This document shows positions 31,270 to 43,513 of a DNA stretch of 64,000 nucleotides, piece by piece. This DNA is from Cranoglanis bouderius (taxonomy: Eukaryota > Chordata > Actinopteri > Siluriformes > Cranoglanididae), in assembly GCA_023630585.1 (NCBI GenBank), contig CM042558.1:11711800-11775799 (forward strand). The letters run 5' to 3'. Numbering within the stretch: the stretch's first letter is position 1; each line of letters opens with the position of its first letter. The position numbers and the translations under genes were made by a program. The notes below the pieces were generated by a model. It was not told where the DNA came from, made no database searches, and saw only the letters and a program-made list of their open reading frames with translations.

Positions 31270-32659
31270 CAGTTGCAGTCAAAATTATTCAACCCCCACA
31301 GCAAATCAGGTTTATTGTCAAAATTTACAGACTTTCAGCTGTTTGCAATCAATAAATCAAACAAAAGCAAGTGAAATAGTTCAACACAACCAATACTTCA
31401 AGTGGTTTCTCCATATTCAACTGAAAATGTAACTTATAATGACTTCTGCAGTCTCAAAATTATTCCACCCCTTCATGGCAAGCATCTTTAGTACTTAGTA
31501 GAGCACTTATTTGCTGTTATGACCTGCTGCAAATGAGATGCATAGCCAGACACCAGCTTCTGGCAGCGGACCTGAGAAATCTTAGCCCATTCCTCATGAA
31601 ACAATGGCCTCCAGTTCAGTAATATTCTTGGGTTTGCGTGCTGCATCCGCCTTCTTCAAATCCCACCAGAGATTTTCTATGGGGTTCAAGTCAGGTGACT
31701 GATGGCCGCTGTAGGATCTTCCAGGACTTCTTCTGCAACCAAGTCTTAGTGGAATTTGAGGTATGCTTGGGATCATTGTCCTGTTGGATGACACCCAAGC
31801 TTCAGCGTCCTCACAGACGGCATGAAGTTTTCTTATAGGATTTCCTGATACTTCAATGAATCTGCAGTTTTCCCCAAACTTCTGAGGCTTATTTATATGA
31901 TTTTGAGCATATTGGCGCCAACTTTTCTTGTGCTTTTGGGTCAGTATTGGTGTATGTCTTGGAGTTCTAGCATGGAAACCTTCTGCGTTTAGTACATGAC
32001 ATACTGTGCTCACTGAAAACTCTTGCGGCAGGTCTTTTGCAGTCACTCGAGGGTTTTTCACAACCTTCTCAGAAACATGGTTGCAGCTGTTGATAGCTTC
32101 CTTTTTCTGCCCCATTCAGGTAGTGTAACCACTGTTCCCTTAACTTTGAACTTGCAAACTATGCTTCCAACGGTGTCTCTAGGAACATTCAGTGCCTTTG
32201 CTATCTTTTTGTATGCTGTTCCTTGTTTGTGAATGATCTCTTTTCTTAACTTTTTGGACCATTCTTTTGACCTACCCATTTTTCTAACATGCAGTCAAAC
32301 ATGACACTCAACAAACCCCTAGCCAGTTCAGGTATTTCATGTGTTCCAGCTCAAGCACACCTGGTGCAACTAATGATGCCCTTGATTAGTTGCATCAAGT
32401 GTGCTTGAGACAACTTCTGTTTTGCATATTTGTGCTGTTGTGAGGGATTCTATTCAGGGGTTTGAATAATTTTGAGACTGGAGAAGTCATTATAAGTCAC
32501 ATTTTCAGTTGAATTTGGGGAAACCACTTGAAGCACTTGTTGTGTTGAAGTATTTCAATTGCTTTTGTTTGATTTGTTCATTGCAAACAGCTGAAAGTCT
32601 GTACATTTTGACAATAAACCTGATTTGCAATGGGGGTTGAATAATTTTGACTGCAACTA
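31270..32659 (-). mobile_element. Tc1-like element, family C copy 1 (inactive)
   Basis: A near-complete element of about 1390 bp starting CAGTTGCAGTCAAAATTATT after TA (31268-31269) and ending GACTGCAACTA in an AT repeat. The last G of the terminus is changed. The long inverted terminal repeats share AATCAGGTTTATTGTCAAAA and its complement. The transposase on the - strand is broken. Copy 2 is at 60685-61911. Confidence 0.92.
31488..32279 (-). pseudogene. Tc1-like transposase remnant, family C copy 1
   Basis: It starts at ATG 32279: MGRSKEWSKKLRKEIIHKQG, AYKKIAKALNVPRDTVG (helix-turn-helix). A shift to another frame near 32100 gives KNPRVTAKDLPQ, CHVLNAEGFHARTPR. An internal deletion joins NHINKPQKFGEN to FIEVSGNPIRK, losing the first catalytic Asp segment (WSDETK). 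SPDLNPIENLWWDLKKA with the Glu remains. The end ITELEAI is cut by a stop before the terminal STKY. Confidence 0.88.
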
Positions 32660-32680
32660 ATATATATATATATATATATA
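32659..32680 (+). repeat. (TA)n between two transposons
   Basis: About ten AT units exactly between the right end of Tc1-C copy 1 and the left end of Tc1-B copy 2. Confidence 0.9.
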
Positions 32681-34190
32681 CAGGTGCATCTCAATAAATT
32701 AGAATGTCGTGGAAAAGTTCATTTATTTCAGTAATTCAACTCAAATTGTGAAACTCGTGTATTAAATAAATTCAATGCACACAGACTGAAGTAGTTTAAG
32801 TCTTTTGTTCTTTTAATTGTGATGATTTTGGCTCACATTTAACAAAAACCCACCAATTCACTATCTCAACAAATTAGAATACTTCATAAGACCAATAAAA
32901 AAAAACATTTTTAGTGAATTGTTGGCCTTCTGGAAAGTATGTTCATTTACTGTACATGTACTCAATACTTGGTAGGGGCTCCTTTTGCTTTAATTACTGC
33001 CTCAATTCAGCGTGGCATGGAGGTGATCAGTTTGTGGCACTGCTGAGGTGGTATGGAAGCCCAGGTTTCTTTGACAGTGGCCTTCAGCTCATCTGCATTT
33101 TTTGGTCTCTTGTTTCTCATTTTCCTCTTGACAATACCCTATAGATTTTCCACGGGGTTCAGGTGTGGTGAGTTTGCTGGCCAGTCAAGCACACCAACAC
33201 CATGGTCATTTAACCAACTTTTGGTGCTTTTGGAAGTGTGGGCAGGTGCCAAATCCTGCTGGAAAATGAAATCAGCATCTTCAAAAAGCTGGTCAGCAGA
33301 AGGAAGCATGAAGTGCTCCAAAATTTCTTGGTAAACGGGTGCAGTGACTTTGGTTTTCAAAAAACACAATGGACCAACAGCAGCAGATGACATTGCACCC
33401 CAAATCATCACAGACTGTGGAAACTGAACACTGGACTTCAAGCAACTTGGGCTATGAGCTTCTCCACCCTTCCTCCAGACTCTAGGACCTTGGTCTCCAA
33501 ATGAAATACAAAACTTGCTCTCATCTGAAAAGAGGACTTTGGACCACTGGGCAACAGTCCAGTTCTTCTTCTCCTTAGCCCAGGTAAGACGCCTCTGATG
33601 TTGTCTGTGGTTCAGGAGTGGCTTAACAAGAGGAATACGACAACTGTAGCCAAATTCCTTGACACGTCTGTGTGTGGTGGCTCTTGATGCCTTGACCCCA
33701 GCCTCAGTCCATTCCTTGTGAAGTTCACTCAAATTCTTGAATCGATTTTGCTTGACAATCCCCATAAGGCTGCGGTTCTCTCGGTTGGTTGTGCATCTTT
33801 TTCTTCCACACTTTTTCCTTCCACTCAACTTTCTGTTAACATGCTTGGATACAGCACTCTGTGAACAGCCAGCTTCTTTGGCAATGAATGTTTGTGGCTT
33901 ACCTAGTGAACCAAACTGAGAGACCATTTTGAAGGCTCAGGAAACCTTTGCAGGTGTTTTGAGTTGATTAGCTGATTGGCATGTCACCATATTCTAATTT
34001 GTTGAGATAGTGAATTGGTGGGTTTTTGTTAAATGTGAGCCAAAATCATCACAATTAAAAGAACCAAAGACTTAAACTACTTCAGTCTGTGTGCATTGAA
34101 TTTATTTAATATACGAGTTTCACAATTTGAGTTGAATTACTGAAATAAATGAACTTTTCCCCGACATTCTAATTTATTGAGATGCACCTG
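32681..34190 (-). mobile_element. Tc1-like element, family B copy 2 (inactive)
   Basis: A full-length 1510-bp copy with TA on both sides (32679-32680, 34191-34192). Its terminal repeats match copy 1 (CAGGTGCATCTCAATAAATT...). The transposase gene is on the - strand and has two in-frame stops. Confidence 0.96.
32962..33927 (-). pseudogene. Tc1/mariner transposase with two nonsense mutations, family B copy 2
   Basis: The frame starts at ATG 33927 and has the same 966-bp length as the intact copy at 13669-14634. It runs 262 codons through D135 (FSDESKF), D225 (FQQDLAPAHT) and PHLNPVENL. The Trp codon after NPVENL is TAG (at 33139-33141), and further on the Arg of MPRR is TGA. The DLNP Asp is changed to His. 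The C-terminal 60 residues are lost, so it is inactive even though all three catalytic positions precede the first stop. Confidence 0.95.
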
Positions 34191-34202
34191 TATGTATGTG
34201 TA

Positions 34203-34238
<36 letters not shown>

Positions 34239-34239
34239 G
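34191..34239 (+). repeat. (TG)n(TA)n compound microsatellite
   Basis: TATGTATGTGTATG, then (TG)n, then (TA)n, immediately to the right of Tc1-B copy 2 and to the left of a MITE-E fragment. Confidence 0.93.
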
Positions 34240-34396
34240 ACTTCTACATTATCAAGTCAGTACAAAAACATTTTAGATTCCCAAACATTAGTTTTCTAGC
34301 ACAAATGTTACAGAAAAATGTTTGTATGTCATTAAAGAAAGAAGCATATATTGACCACTTTTCAGACAAAAAACACAATGAAGGCTGCTGGGTTGT
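34240..34396 (+). mobile_element. MITE family E fragment (internal left part)
   Basis: GACTTCTACATTATCAAGTC, CCAAACATTAGTTTTCTAGC and CACAATGAAGGCTGCTGGGT match the copy at 4911-5398 in the same order and orientation. Both termini are missing. Confidence 0.85.
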
Positions 34397-35893
34397 ACAT
34401 TGATTAGGACCTAATGCAATTTCGGGTAAGTATTTGTTGGCTTACTGTGACCAGGCCCTCAGTTTACTTTGCCATCTGTGATAAGTCAGTTCTCTAGGAT
34501 ATGTGTCATTGTCAAAAATTTACTGATTACAAAAATCTGTAAATATCCAATACATTATTTGATAAAGATCCAAAATTGAAGTTTAAATTTAGCTTCTATG
34601 AAACCTGTATGACTTTCACTTGTAGCTCATTTACAGTAAATGGAGAACATTAAGATAGATTAAAGATAAACAAATTAAATGAAGGCCAAAATATAGACTA
34701 TAGACAATGAAAATTGGCCAAACAATATCACTGTTCCTTCAGACATTGTAAGGGCAATGAAACAGCCAGAAAGGTCTTAAGTTAGTAGCTAGCAGATAAT
34801 TTAATAAACACTCATAAGCCTTATATTTCATTAGTCATTATGTATTTTCCCATCTCCATGGCTTACCAGGGTGCTACAGTTTTGTGCATATGTGCACATA
34901 TCTAACAGATTAATAAAAAGTACACTACAGATCTAAAAAAAATAATAATAATAATTAAAAAAAAATACACAATAAGGACATAGATGAAGGTCAGAAGCCA
35001 TTCATACAGAACTGCACATACATCCAAAGTGTTCACAACTGTACATATTCCCTCCACCAAATGGAAGGTAGACAGTTGGTCAACTGTATGTCACTGAATC
35101 ATTATCATCATCATTCTAAAAAGAAAAAAATTACCAAACCAAAAGGTCTATGGATATGGAATTTGCATCTGATGTTGCTATTATGTGCTTTACATAAGTC
35201 ATGATGTCACTTTGAAGGTTTGATATTATGTATACTGATTTAAAAATAAATAAATAAAAGAACCACTGGAATGAGAAAACTGCAGTTATAGGTTATACAC
35301 TTTTACAGAAACTAAATTTATTTGTAAATTTGTTTTGTACCCTCTGGCCAGTAATACAACTTGTGCACTGAGGCATTGCAATAGCAATCAACAGAAAGGT
35401 CATTGGGAGCACTTTTATATAATCAGGTCTAGGTGGAACAATTCCCTATCGGGTCACCTTTAAAAAGCTCTTAATTCGACACTTAGGACATTGCAAGAAA
35501 GGAGAACAGTTTTTTATGTTGTGTTATATTGCAACACAAGAGTTTATTTATTTATTTATTTATTTATTTTTTAACCTTTTAATATTACCAGTATGTCAGT
35601 AGTCCTTTGATGTCTGGAAACCCTGAATGCTAAAAAGTTTTTTTTTTTTTTTTAATAATCCAACAAATTGTAGTGTCTCTGTGGTGTGGGATTTCAATTA
35701 ATGTCAATTCAAGGTACAGAATTGAATATAATTATGATTATTTTGTCAAAACCATACTTGAGTGAACACATAAATGTACTTAAGTGTGTAAAAGAAAAAG
35801 AAAATTATTCAGAAGTCAGGATTTTTTTTGCAGCATGGTCATTAGTATTGCATTAGTCCTGCATTAGTCTGTCTTTCTGTTTATCTATCTATC
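34397..35893. other. non-coding with simple repeats
   Basis: AT-rich sequence, no genes supported. It contains an AAT-rich stretch (34935-34970), (TTTA)n at about 35543-35571 and about 18 T at 35637-35654. Confidence 0.5.
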
Positions 35894-36172
35894 TGGGAAG
35901 GCTTTCCACTAGGTTTTGGAGTGTGGCTGTGGGGATTTGTGCTCATTCAGCCACAAGAGCATTAGTGAAGTTGGGCACTGATGTCAGGTGAGGAGGCCTG
36001 GGGTGCAGTTGGTGTTCCAATTCAGGCCAAAGGTGTTCAGAGGGTTGAGGTCAGGGCTCTGTGTAGGCTATTCGAGTTGTCCCACTCCAACCTTGGTAAA
36101 GCATGTCTTCATGCTTTGCTTTGTGCACAGGGGCATGCTGGTCAAGTGTCCAGAAACCTTTGGCCATATAGT
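35894..36172. mobile_element. Tc1-like element fragment, family F copy 2
   Basis: GGAAGGCTTTCCACTAGGTT, CATTCAGCCACAAGAGCATT and TGTGCACAGGGGCATGCTGG parallel the family F copy at 4059-4480. The far end AACCTTTGGCCATATAGT is the opposite terminal repeat, so an internal deletion joined the body to the right terminus. The left end is missing. Confidence 0.82.
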
Positions 36173-36529
36173 CTCTATCTATAGTATCTATCTATCTAAA
36201 TGTTATTGAGTATAAGTTTTGGTAAAGTACAAATCCCTAATTTTATATTTAAGTACAGTACCAACGTACAATTGCTAAAGTACTTCCACCATATTATTGA
36301 CTTGTGGCATGACTTTTTCATACGGTTTCACCACTAATTTCTAATATAATCCTACTAGAAGTGCAATCATGGCAATTGAACATATTATTATAGTTTTTAT
36401 GTATACATTTGCAAGAAGCTACCAATTAATGATGTCTATTGTATTATTCCCATCATATTCCATCATTTCACATACAAACTGATTTACTATTGTGCCCAAA
36501 CTTGGGCTTCCTTACTGAAAAATCACATT

Positions 36530-36850
36530 CCTTCCACGTAATCATATGTTTTGCCACACGTGATTATGAAAGTAATATGCAATTACGTTAAAAAAAAAAA
36601 AAAACTTGTGAAAGTGAATTTCGAAATTAGAACTGCACATATGCCCTCAATATGGGATAAATAAAACCACATTAAAAATGAACATAGAAAATACATTAAG
36701 CATGTCGTGAATCACATGGGAAAATAAAAGAAACACGTAAAAATTGCATGTGAAAAATAAACAAACATGCACTACATGTGAAAAGTCCACGTGTGTGAAA
36801 AGATTTATAACATAACATGTGAAGTGTCCACATGTGTAAATTCCTCATAT
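36530..36850. repeat. degenerate array of ACATGTGAA / CACGTGT words
   Basis: At least six near-palindromic words recur: CACACGTGATTATG, CACATGGGAAAA, GCATGTGAAAA, ACATGTGAAAAGTCCACGTG, ACATGTGAAGTGTCCACATG. Two units of about 40 bp, at about 36773 and 36820, are clearly related. The origin is unknown; it may be the interior of an old DNA transposon. Confidence 0.45.
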
Positions 36851-37194
36851 TTGAATCAATTCTCTGTTATGTAAAGAAGTAATGGCTGTTTTTCTTCCTT
36901 GTAGGTGTGCAGTGGAGAAGTGAGTGATTTACTGTCTCCACCAAATGGTTGCTTTTAAATCGGACTGACATGGCAGAACACATGTCTGTCACAACTTATG
37001 GAACAAGGCACTTTATTATAATTTGCATCAGGAAGACACCGTCTGCGCAAGCAATACCCAAGAAGTATGTGAACAGTTTGATGACATATTCATCCATTTT
37101 TATTATTTATTTATTTTTTTGCATAAATGTAAATGCACAGGAAGTCACCACACTGAGCCTGTGTGATGGATATGAACTTCATTATTCTGATTAG

Positions 37195-37470
37195 CTATTC
37201 CTTTTGTCCTGCTGCTACTGCAGCACCCTCGCCGCCTCTTTGTCCCGGGAGAGTCGCTGTATATTACTCTCACCTTCTCAAAGTATATTGACCTTTATAA
37301 TAATTGGATGGGTCCTGCGGCATGAGCGCACGGGGAATTGATGGCAGCTTGTCAGGAAGAAGAAAAAAGGCTGAGGATTATATAATTATATATGCTCTTC
37401 ACAGTTTGAAAGGCAGTATAATCATATCCATTAGCAGATTGCCTTTTGTTGTGGTTTAAAAGCATCGTGT
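37195..37470. other. candidate conserved non-coding segment (unproven)
   Basis: A segment of mixed composition without low-complexity sequence or known repeats, in an otherwise AT-rich area. It includes GTCCCGGGAGAGTCGC and ATTGACCTTTATAATAATTG. Flagged only because it differs from its surroundings. Confidence 0.2.
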
Positions 37471-37954
37471 CCTATATGCAAAAATAAGTTGTGATATTCC
37501 TCTTGTTTTCTGTTTCTTGCACACATACACACTCACACACACATTCACAGTGAGCCTCTGCATAGCTGCCGTCATTTATTCCTTGGAAGGAGCTATTGCA
37601 GTGGTTGCTGCAGAGTTGCCATGGTGATCTGCCTCCGTGTTTCACAAGGTCAGTAGGAAAGTTGAGAGAGCTCTGCTGTTTTCTCATACACACTCACAGT
37701 GCTCATGCACTGCCATATGGCTAAATGGGTTTCTGTTTTTGTTCTCCATGCCCTGGTATTTTAATGGATGGGGTGGGATTATGCAACATGCTTTTCTTTC
37801 TCATTTGTCATCCAATTTATATTGCGCATGATACAAATAACCCAGGACAAACCATTTGTAGTTGGAGGATGCAATTGTGTATAACTGGTGTAGCTTTCGC
37901 TTATATCTCAAAAAGTGTTGAACTTATTATACACTCTGTGGCCAGTATTTGTTA

Positions 37955-38030
37955 AAGTGCCTTGCACTCATATTCACCCCCTTGAACTTTTTCCACATTT
38001 TGTAGTGTTATAACCTGCCATTTGCTAGTG
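37955..38030 (+). mobile_element. terminal fragment of a dispersed DNA transposon
   Basis: AAGTGCCTTGCACTCATATT, then CACCCCCTTGAACTTTTTCC and ACATTTTGTAGTGTTATAAC, resemble the terminal repeat of a common fish DNA transposon. No partner end was found nearby. From memory of the family. Confidence 0.5.
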
Positions 38031-38413
38031 TCACTGCTATTGACAGATGATTGCGAGCATGCCATCCCTCCCACCCAGAGAGCACAGCCAATTTTGCTCC
38101 CTGAGGTCTCGGCCACGGACAGGGTGGAGAAGAGCTCACAAATTATGCATAGCAACAGCTGCACTACAGTCACTAATTTTATAGCTAGAAATTGAAATAA
38201 AAGCAAGTTGATCTGAGCCATCATCACAGTCAGAAACAGTATACATGAAGTAAGAGTATGAATCAGCTATGCAGTTTTCAACATCTGCACCACTGTGGTT
38301 CACTCACTGTGGATGAATGTAGTGGACTGTGCTGATTGAATTTTATTTGGATCATAGCAAAGAAAGTGACTTAGTTCTTGTGGTAAATAGTTTGATACTT
38401 GTTGCACTATTTA

Positions 38414-39538
38414 CAGGTGCATCTAAAAAAAATTGAAGGTCGTGGAAAAGTTAATTTTTTCCCGTAATTTAATTCAAACTTTCATATTTTCTAGATTCAT
38501 TACACATAAAGTGAAATATTTCAAGCCTTTTTTGTTTTAATCTTGATGATTATGACTTACAGCTCATGGAAATAAAAAAATCCAGTATCTCAAAATATTA
38601 GAATAAACAATTTATAATACAGAAATGTTGACCTTCTGAAAAGTATGTTAATTTATGCGCTCAATACTTTGTCGGGGCTCTTTTTGCACAAATTACTGCA
38701 TCAGTGCGGCATGGCATGGAGGCAATCAGCCTGTGGCACTGCTGAGGTGTTATGGAAGCCCAGGTTGCTTTGATAGTGGCCTTCAGCTCGTCTGTATTGT
38801 TGGGTCTGGTGTCTCTCATCTTCCTCTTGAAAAAATTCAGGTCAGGTGAGTTGGCTGGCCAATCAAGCACAGTAATACCATGGTCAGCAAACCAGTTACT
38901 AGTAGTTTTGCCACTGTGGGCAGGTGCCAAGTCCTGCTGGAAAAGGAAATCAGCATCTCCATAAAGCTTGTCAGCAGATGGAAGCATGAAGTGCTCTGAA
39001 ATCTCCTGGTAGACGGCTGCATTGACTCTCGACTTGAGAAAACACAGTGGACCAACACCAGCAGATGACATGGTACCCCAAATCATCACTGACTGTGGAA
39101 ACTTCACACTGGACTTCAAGCAACTTGGATTCTGTGCCTCTCCACTCTTCCTGCAGACTCTGGGACCTTGATTTCCAAATGAAATGCAAAATTTACTTTA
39201 ATCTGAAAAGAGGACTTTGGACCACTGAGCATCTGTGTTTTGAGTAAAAAGGTGTTTTGAGTTAATTAGCTGATTAGAGCTCTTCTCAGGTCGACATTGC
39301 TGTATTATAAATTCTTTATTCTAATACTTTTGAGACACTGGATTTTCCCAGTATCTCATTTCCATGAGCTGTAAGCTGTAATCATCAAGATTAAAACAAA
39401 AAAAGGCTTGAAATATTTCACTTCATGTGTAATGAAGCTAGAATATAGGAAAGTTCCACTTTTTGAATTAAATTACCGGAAAAAAAAAAACTTTTCCAAA
39501 AAATGCATTTCCCCCCCAATTTTTTTTAGATGCACCTG
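38414..39538 (-). mobile_element. Tc1-like element related to family B, deleted copy
   Basis: A 1125-bp element with TA on both sides (38412-38413, 39539-39540). Its termini CAGGTGCATCTAAAAAAAAT and TTTTTTTAGATGCACCTG are related to, but distinct from, family B. The N-terminal half of the transposase is missing. Confidence 0.92.
38661..39240 (-). pseudogene. Tc1-like transposase remnant, family-B relative
   Basis: The - strand frame from about 39119 reads KSSVKFPQSVMIWGTMSSAG, FQQDLAPAHSGKTTSNW with the second Asp, then WPANSPDLN joined directly to FFKRKMRD. The catalytic PIENLW segment is therefore deleted. It ends KRAPTKY. Upstream, the codon after the first catalytic Asp is TAA (GAA changed to TAA near 39199), and sequence beyond 39240 is absent. 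It cannot encode an active enzyme. Confidence 0.9.
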
Positions 39539-39663
39539 TACACATTATGTACAGAACTTCTGTTCTGGTTTTTATGTTGTTGATATTTTGTCTCACAATG
39601 CACATAATAAAACCTGACTTGGCTTGAAACATTGTGAAGGACTTACAAATGCTTCATTTGAGA

Positions 39664-39745
39664 CAGATTCCATGAGCTGTAAGTCATAATCATCAAGATT
39701 AAAACAAAAAAGGCTTGAAATATTTCACTTTATGTGTTAATATTT
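39664..39745 (-). mobile_element. solo terminal-repeat fragment of the same Tc1 relative
   Basis: CCATGAGCTGTAAGTCATAA, TCATCAAGATTAAAACAAAA and GGCTTGAAATATTTCACTTT repeat the right terminal repeat found at 39361-39425. It lies about 120 bp outside the element's end. Confidence 0.8.
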
Positions 39746-42700
39746 CACTTTGCAAGTTGACATTCTCTAAAATGAATTCAATCGTGTTATTCCACTAATG
39801 AGTAATTCCTTGTTAGCATGTCAGAGAACAGTGACGTCTACACCTTTTTCCGCTCAATTTTTCCAGGAACGCCCTGGAGTCTTTCCTTGCCATATGTATT
39901 CATAGTTTGCTTCATTATCATTTTTTCATTTTACCTTCCTTTCTCTTGGCAAGTCATTGCATTTTTCTGTATGTATTTTGCTAATTTTGTATTTTTACTG
40001 CTAATATATGCTGAGGAAGCTACACTTCTACACTTTGTTTTACAGTTTTTGTTCTTCTCTTCCCATGAATACAAAAGCATTTACTCAATGCTTTTGTATT
40101 CCATGGCTGTAATCGTGCATAATACTCCAGAGTAAACCAGAACACATTATACACCTGCAGAAAATCCACCTTCAAATTCTCTCATGAGATTCCCTTGATC
40201 ATGTTGGGAAGTAAGCTTCCTTCACTTTCAGTTCTCTCCAGTAGTAAATGGAAACAAATGAAGAACAGGTAATATATCGCTAATGGAAGGAACGCAGCAA
40301 ATTAACAACATTAAGCACATTACGTGGCAGACACAACCCAATGAGCAGCACAGTTAGACAGCTGTGCTAAATGGCACCATTTCCAATCTTCACCACTTGT
40401 TGACACTTTCATTTGTTAGAAAGTGAGACAGAAAGGGAGAGAAATGTCTTCCAGCTTCCCGAGGAACTACTAATTGTGGTTTCTGAGACTTCCAAGTCTG
40501 ACCCCTGCTGGTCAAAAGGCTCACTGCAAGAAGGGGCAACTCATCTTGAGAGTGACCTTCTATCATACCATCCTCAATAATACTGACACAGGTTTGCCTG
40601 TGGAACCGGTATTCATCTTCATTAATGCAAGGTTTTAAGCATCACTGTCAGAGCTTGCTCCCATGAGATCAGGTTGCTATCTCCGGCCCTGTCTGCACCA
40701 ATCTCTACCATCTCTCTTGCAATCCCAGCCATTCCTCTTTAGCTCCAAAGAAGCTCAATCAGACCATCACCTGAGGGAACTGCGCCTGAAATCGGCATGG
40801 ACTTTAAACTACAGGAAACTAGGTCAAAGGAGAGATTAAAAAAATAAAATAAAAGGATCAGATATAAAGATGAAGCAGCCTCTGAATGGCAGATTTATAA
40901 TAGTGAATGTAAACAAGGCAATCAAATTCTTTAGGTAATTAAATAAATAAATTAAATAATGACCCCTGATTTCCTAGTAAAGCTCAGAAATACAAGGAGT
41001 TGAGCAAAGAGTGCAGTCTGCTAATACATCTGTTTGTGAGCTATAGTTATAATTAACAGATGGGAGCTAATACAAATCAAGATCTATCTACATCCTGGTC
41101 AGGGTCCTATGTCCGTTTTCCATCACATAACTGTATCTGTGAAAGTAGAAAGAGTTCTCTGGAGATTGTGGGGTGTGGATATAATTTTCCACATGATGGC
41201 AGAAACACTAATGATGGTAGCAGCACAGGAGGAGCTTCAATGTCTGATCTGTATTTTACTCAGCACTGAGTTTCAGCCATATAGAACATTTATGAGTTTT
41301 CCTTTGTACTCAGCAGGAAGTTTATCAGACAGGTACTGAAGATGACTGTAAGAGTCTGTTAGGAAGGCAGTTCTAGCTATTTAGGCTACATTCAGTAATG
41401 CAATGTCTATTTGCCCCGCCAATACTACACTGGCTCACACACTAGCACCCCAAAAATGCAACAGTACATTTGGAAACACAACAACACCAAAAACACAGCC
41501 GCAAATTTGGAAACACGAACGTCAAAACCAAAACAGCATTACCTCAAAACAGAAAGGGCAGCTCTTAATTGTACATCACATGCTTGCTGCTGATTGAACA
41601 CAGCATATGGCTATCACAAGGAGAAATTATTGCACTTCTGTTATATAGTTAGCTTATCAAAAATTATTTCATGTGAAGTTACTTATGTTATGTTTTGTTC
41701 TCAATAATCCGGCTTCCTTTAGGGGGGATTCCAGTGTTCATATACTCATATTAATGCCACGCAAAGCTGACAGCATATCTAAAATAACATCATATGAATG
41801 CCCTTGATAAAAATAAGTACAAATAAAAGCAACAGTAGATTCATCTATACTCATATTTCCTCTTAAACATCCTCCAACTCTCCATCTTCCATGGTCTTTC
41901 AGACAGATGCACACTACAGAAAATCAGTAACCAACCAAGGGCCTAATGCTGTTGTGTTTTTGGTTTTGTGGCATTGTTTTGGTTTTTCTGCTGCCACCAA
42001 TATAATACACACATTACAAATGACAAATGTTATAGTCAGGAGCAGATATTATATTATAAATGTACACCAAACCAAAAACATACCTGTTTAACTTGGCTTA
42101 ACTTAACTTGTACTTTTCATAGATATATAGTCAATTAATTGTGATTTATACTGTTTTTGTAATGTGCTTTATCATGAATACTTATTTTTACCTTTGCAAT
42201 TTTGAACTCAAAATGAAATGTCTAAACCAGTAATACTGCATATGTAGGACTGTTTACTTGAAAAAAGGCACCTATGATGTCAGTTCTGTCATCTTTCAGT
42301 GTTTGCTCTTTTCGTGCATACCTCCAGAGTGGTTGACAGTTGGGACGGTTACATCACGTTTGCTGTGTGTCGTTTCAGTTTAAAAATACTATTATTGAAG
42401 AATGCTCTATAATGGGAAGCTTTATTTCTCACACTCCTCCGCGTTCCCTGATCTGTCCAATTTTTTTTCCCACCCATACCGCGATGCAACAGTGTGACAG
42501 ACTGAGAAAGGCAAAAACAAAAAGTACTTATTTATGTTTTAACAAATAAATAATTTATTTTTTTAGTCTGTGTAATATTTAGAGCCGACCTTTTCTTTTT
42601 ACTTCTTTTGTCGAGGTCAAGGTCTTAATTAGGAGGATCAGACCTGTCCAAACCCCACCCAAAAGATCCTGAACATGACTATCAAATGACTTAAACATTA

Positions 42701-43513
42701 CTTTTTATTTTATTTTATTTTATTTTATTTTTTTATATATATACGAGATTGGATGCTCTAGCATCCTCAGGTAAATTTTGAGTTTAAAAGAAATGGCTAT
42801 GCATTGTGGTACTTTAGTGTGGATATCGTGCCCACTGTGTACTGGATTTACGCCATTATTTACTGCATTATTAGTAATACTACAACGAACTATCCAGGGA
42901 ATCCAGGGAAAACACTAGTCAGGGAAGGTTTTTTTTGAGTGACCATTGTCTAGGAATTGCTTTTTTTTTCTTTCTTACCGGTAAGTAATCAGCTTCTTTT
43001 TACAGATTTGTGTCTGAAGCCACAAGATTAAACCTGTGTACACGTCCATCTTCTGGCCATTTATTATTCATTGACTACAATTTCCCCATCAAACACAACC
43101 TAAGGTCCATGTTCAGGCACAACTTTTGCTTCAGTAATCAAGTTACATCTTGGCATTTATGTTTATGAAGTTATGTAAGCTCATGTTTAGCAGTGACCTT
43201 TCATGTCTTTACTTGGCCTCCTGCACAGATTGCTACATGCTTTTGTTATGCTGTTGACTAGCAACGCTAATGCCATTTTACAATGCTGCCCATGTTGAGA
43301 GCCACACTCTTGGCTCAGCTTGCCTAACTGAAGACAGTAGATCACAATGGGGTTTTAAAAAACATGAATACGATTGAGAGAAGTCTGGTATAAGTAGCAA
43401 AGTAGATATTAGGCTTTTCAGAACAAAAAAGAATCAGTTGCTTTATAAAGATGCTGGGATGTGTATGTATTATGTTGCTAAATGTAGCTTTCCAAGTGAG
43501 TTCTGTATGTACA
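39746..43513. other. non-coding tract, no gene recognised
   Basis: No supported coding exon. Minor features: about two diverged 35-bp units with TTTGGAAACAC at 41445-41525, and a (TTTTA)n tract at about 42702-42735. The part at 40600-40810 has no repeats and a more even composition. Confidence 0.45.

Noticed and set aside
36530..36850. CRISPR-like or satellite array
   Set aside because: Units are irregular in length and sequence and there is no constant spacer; this is also a vertebrate genome.
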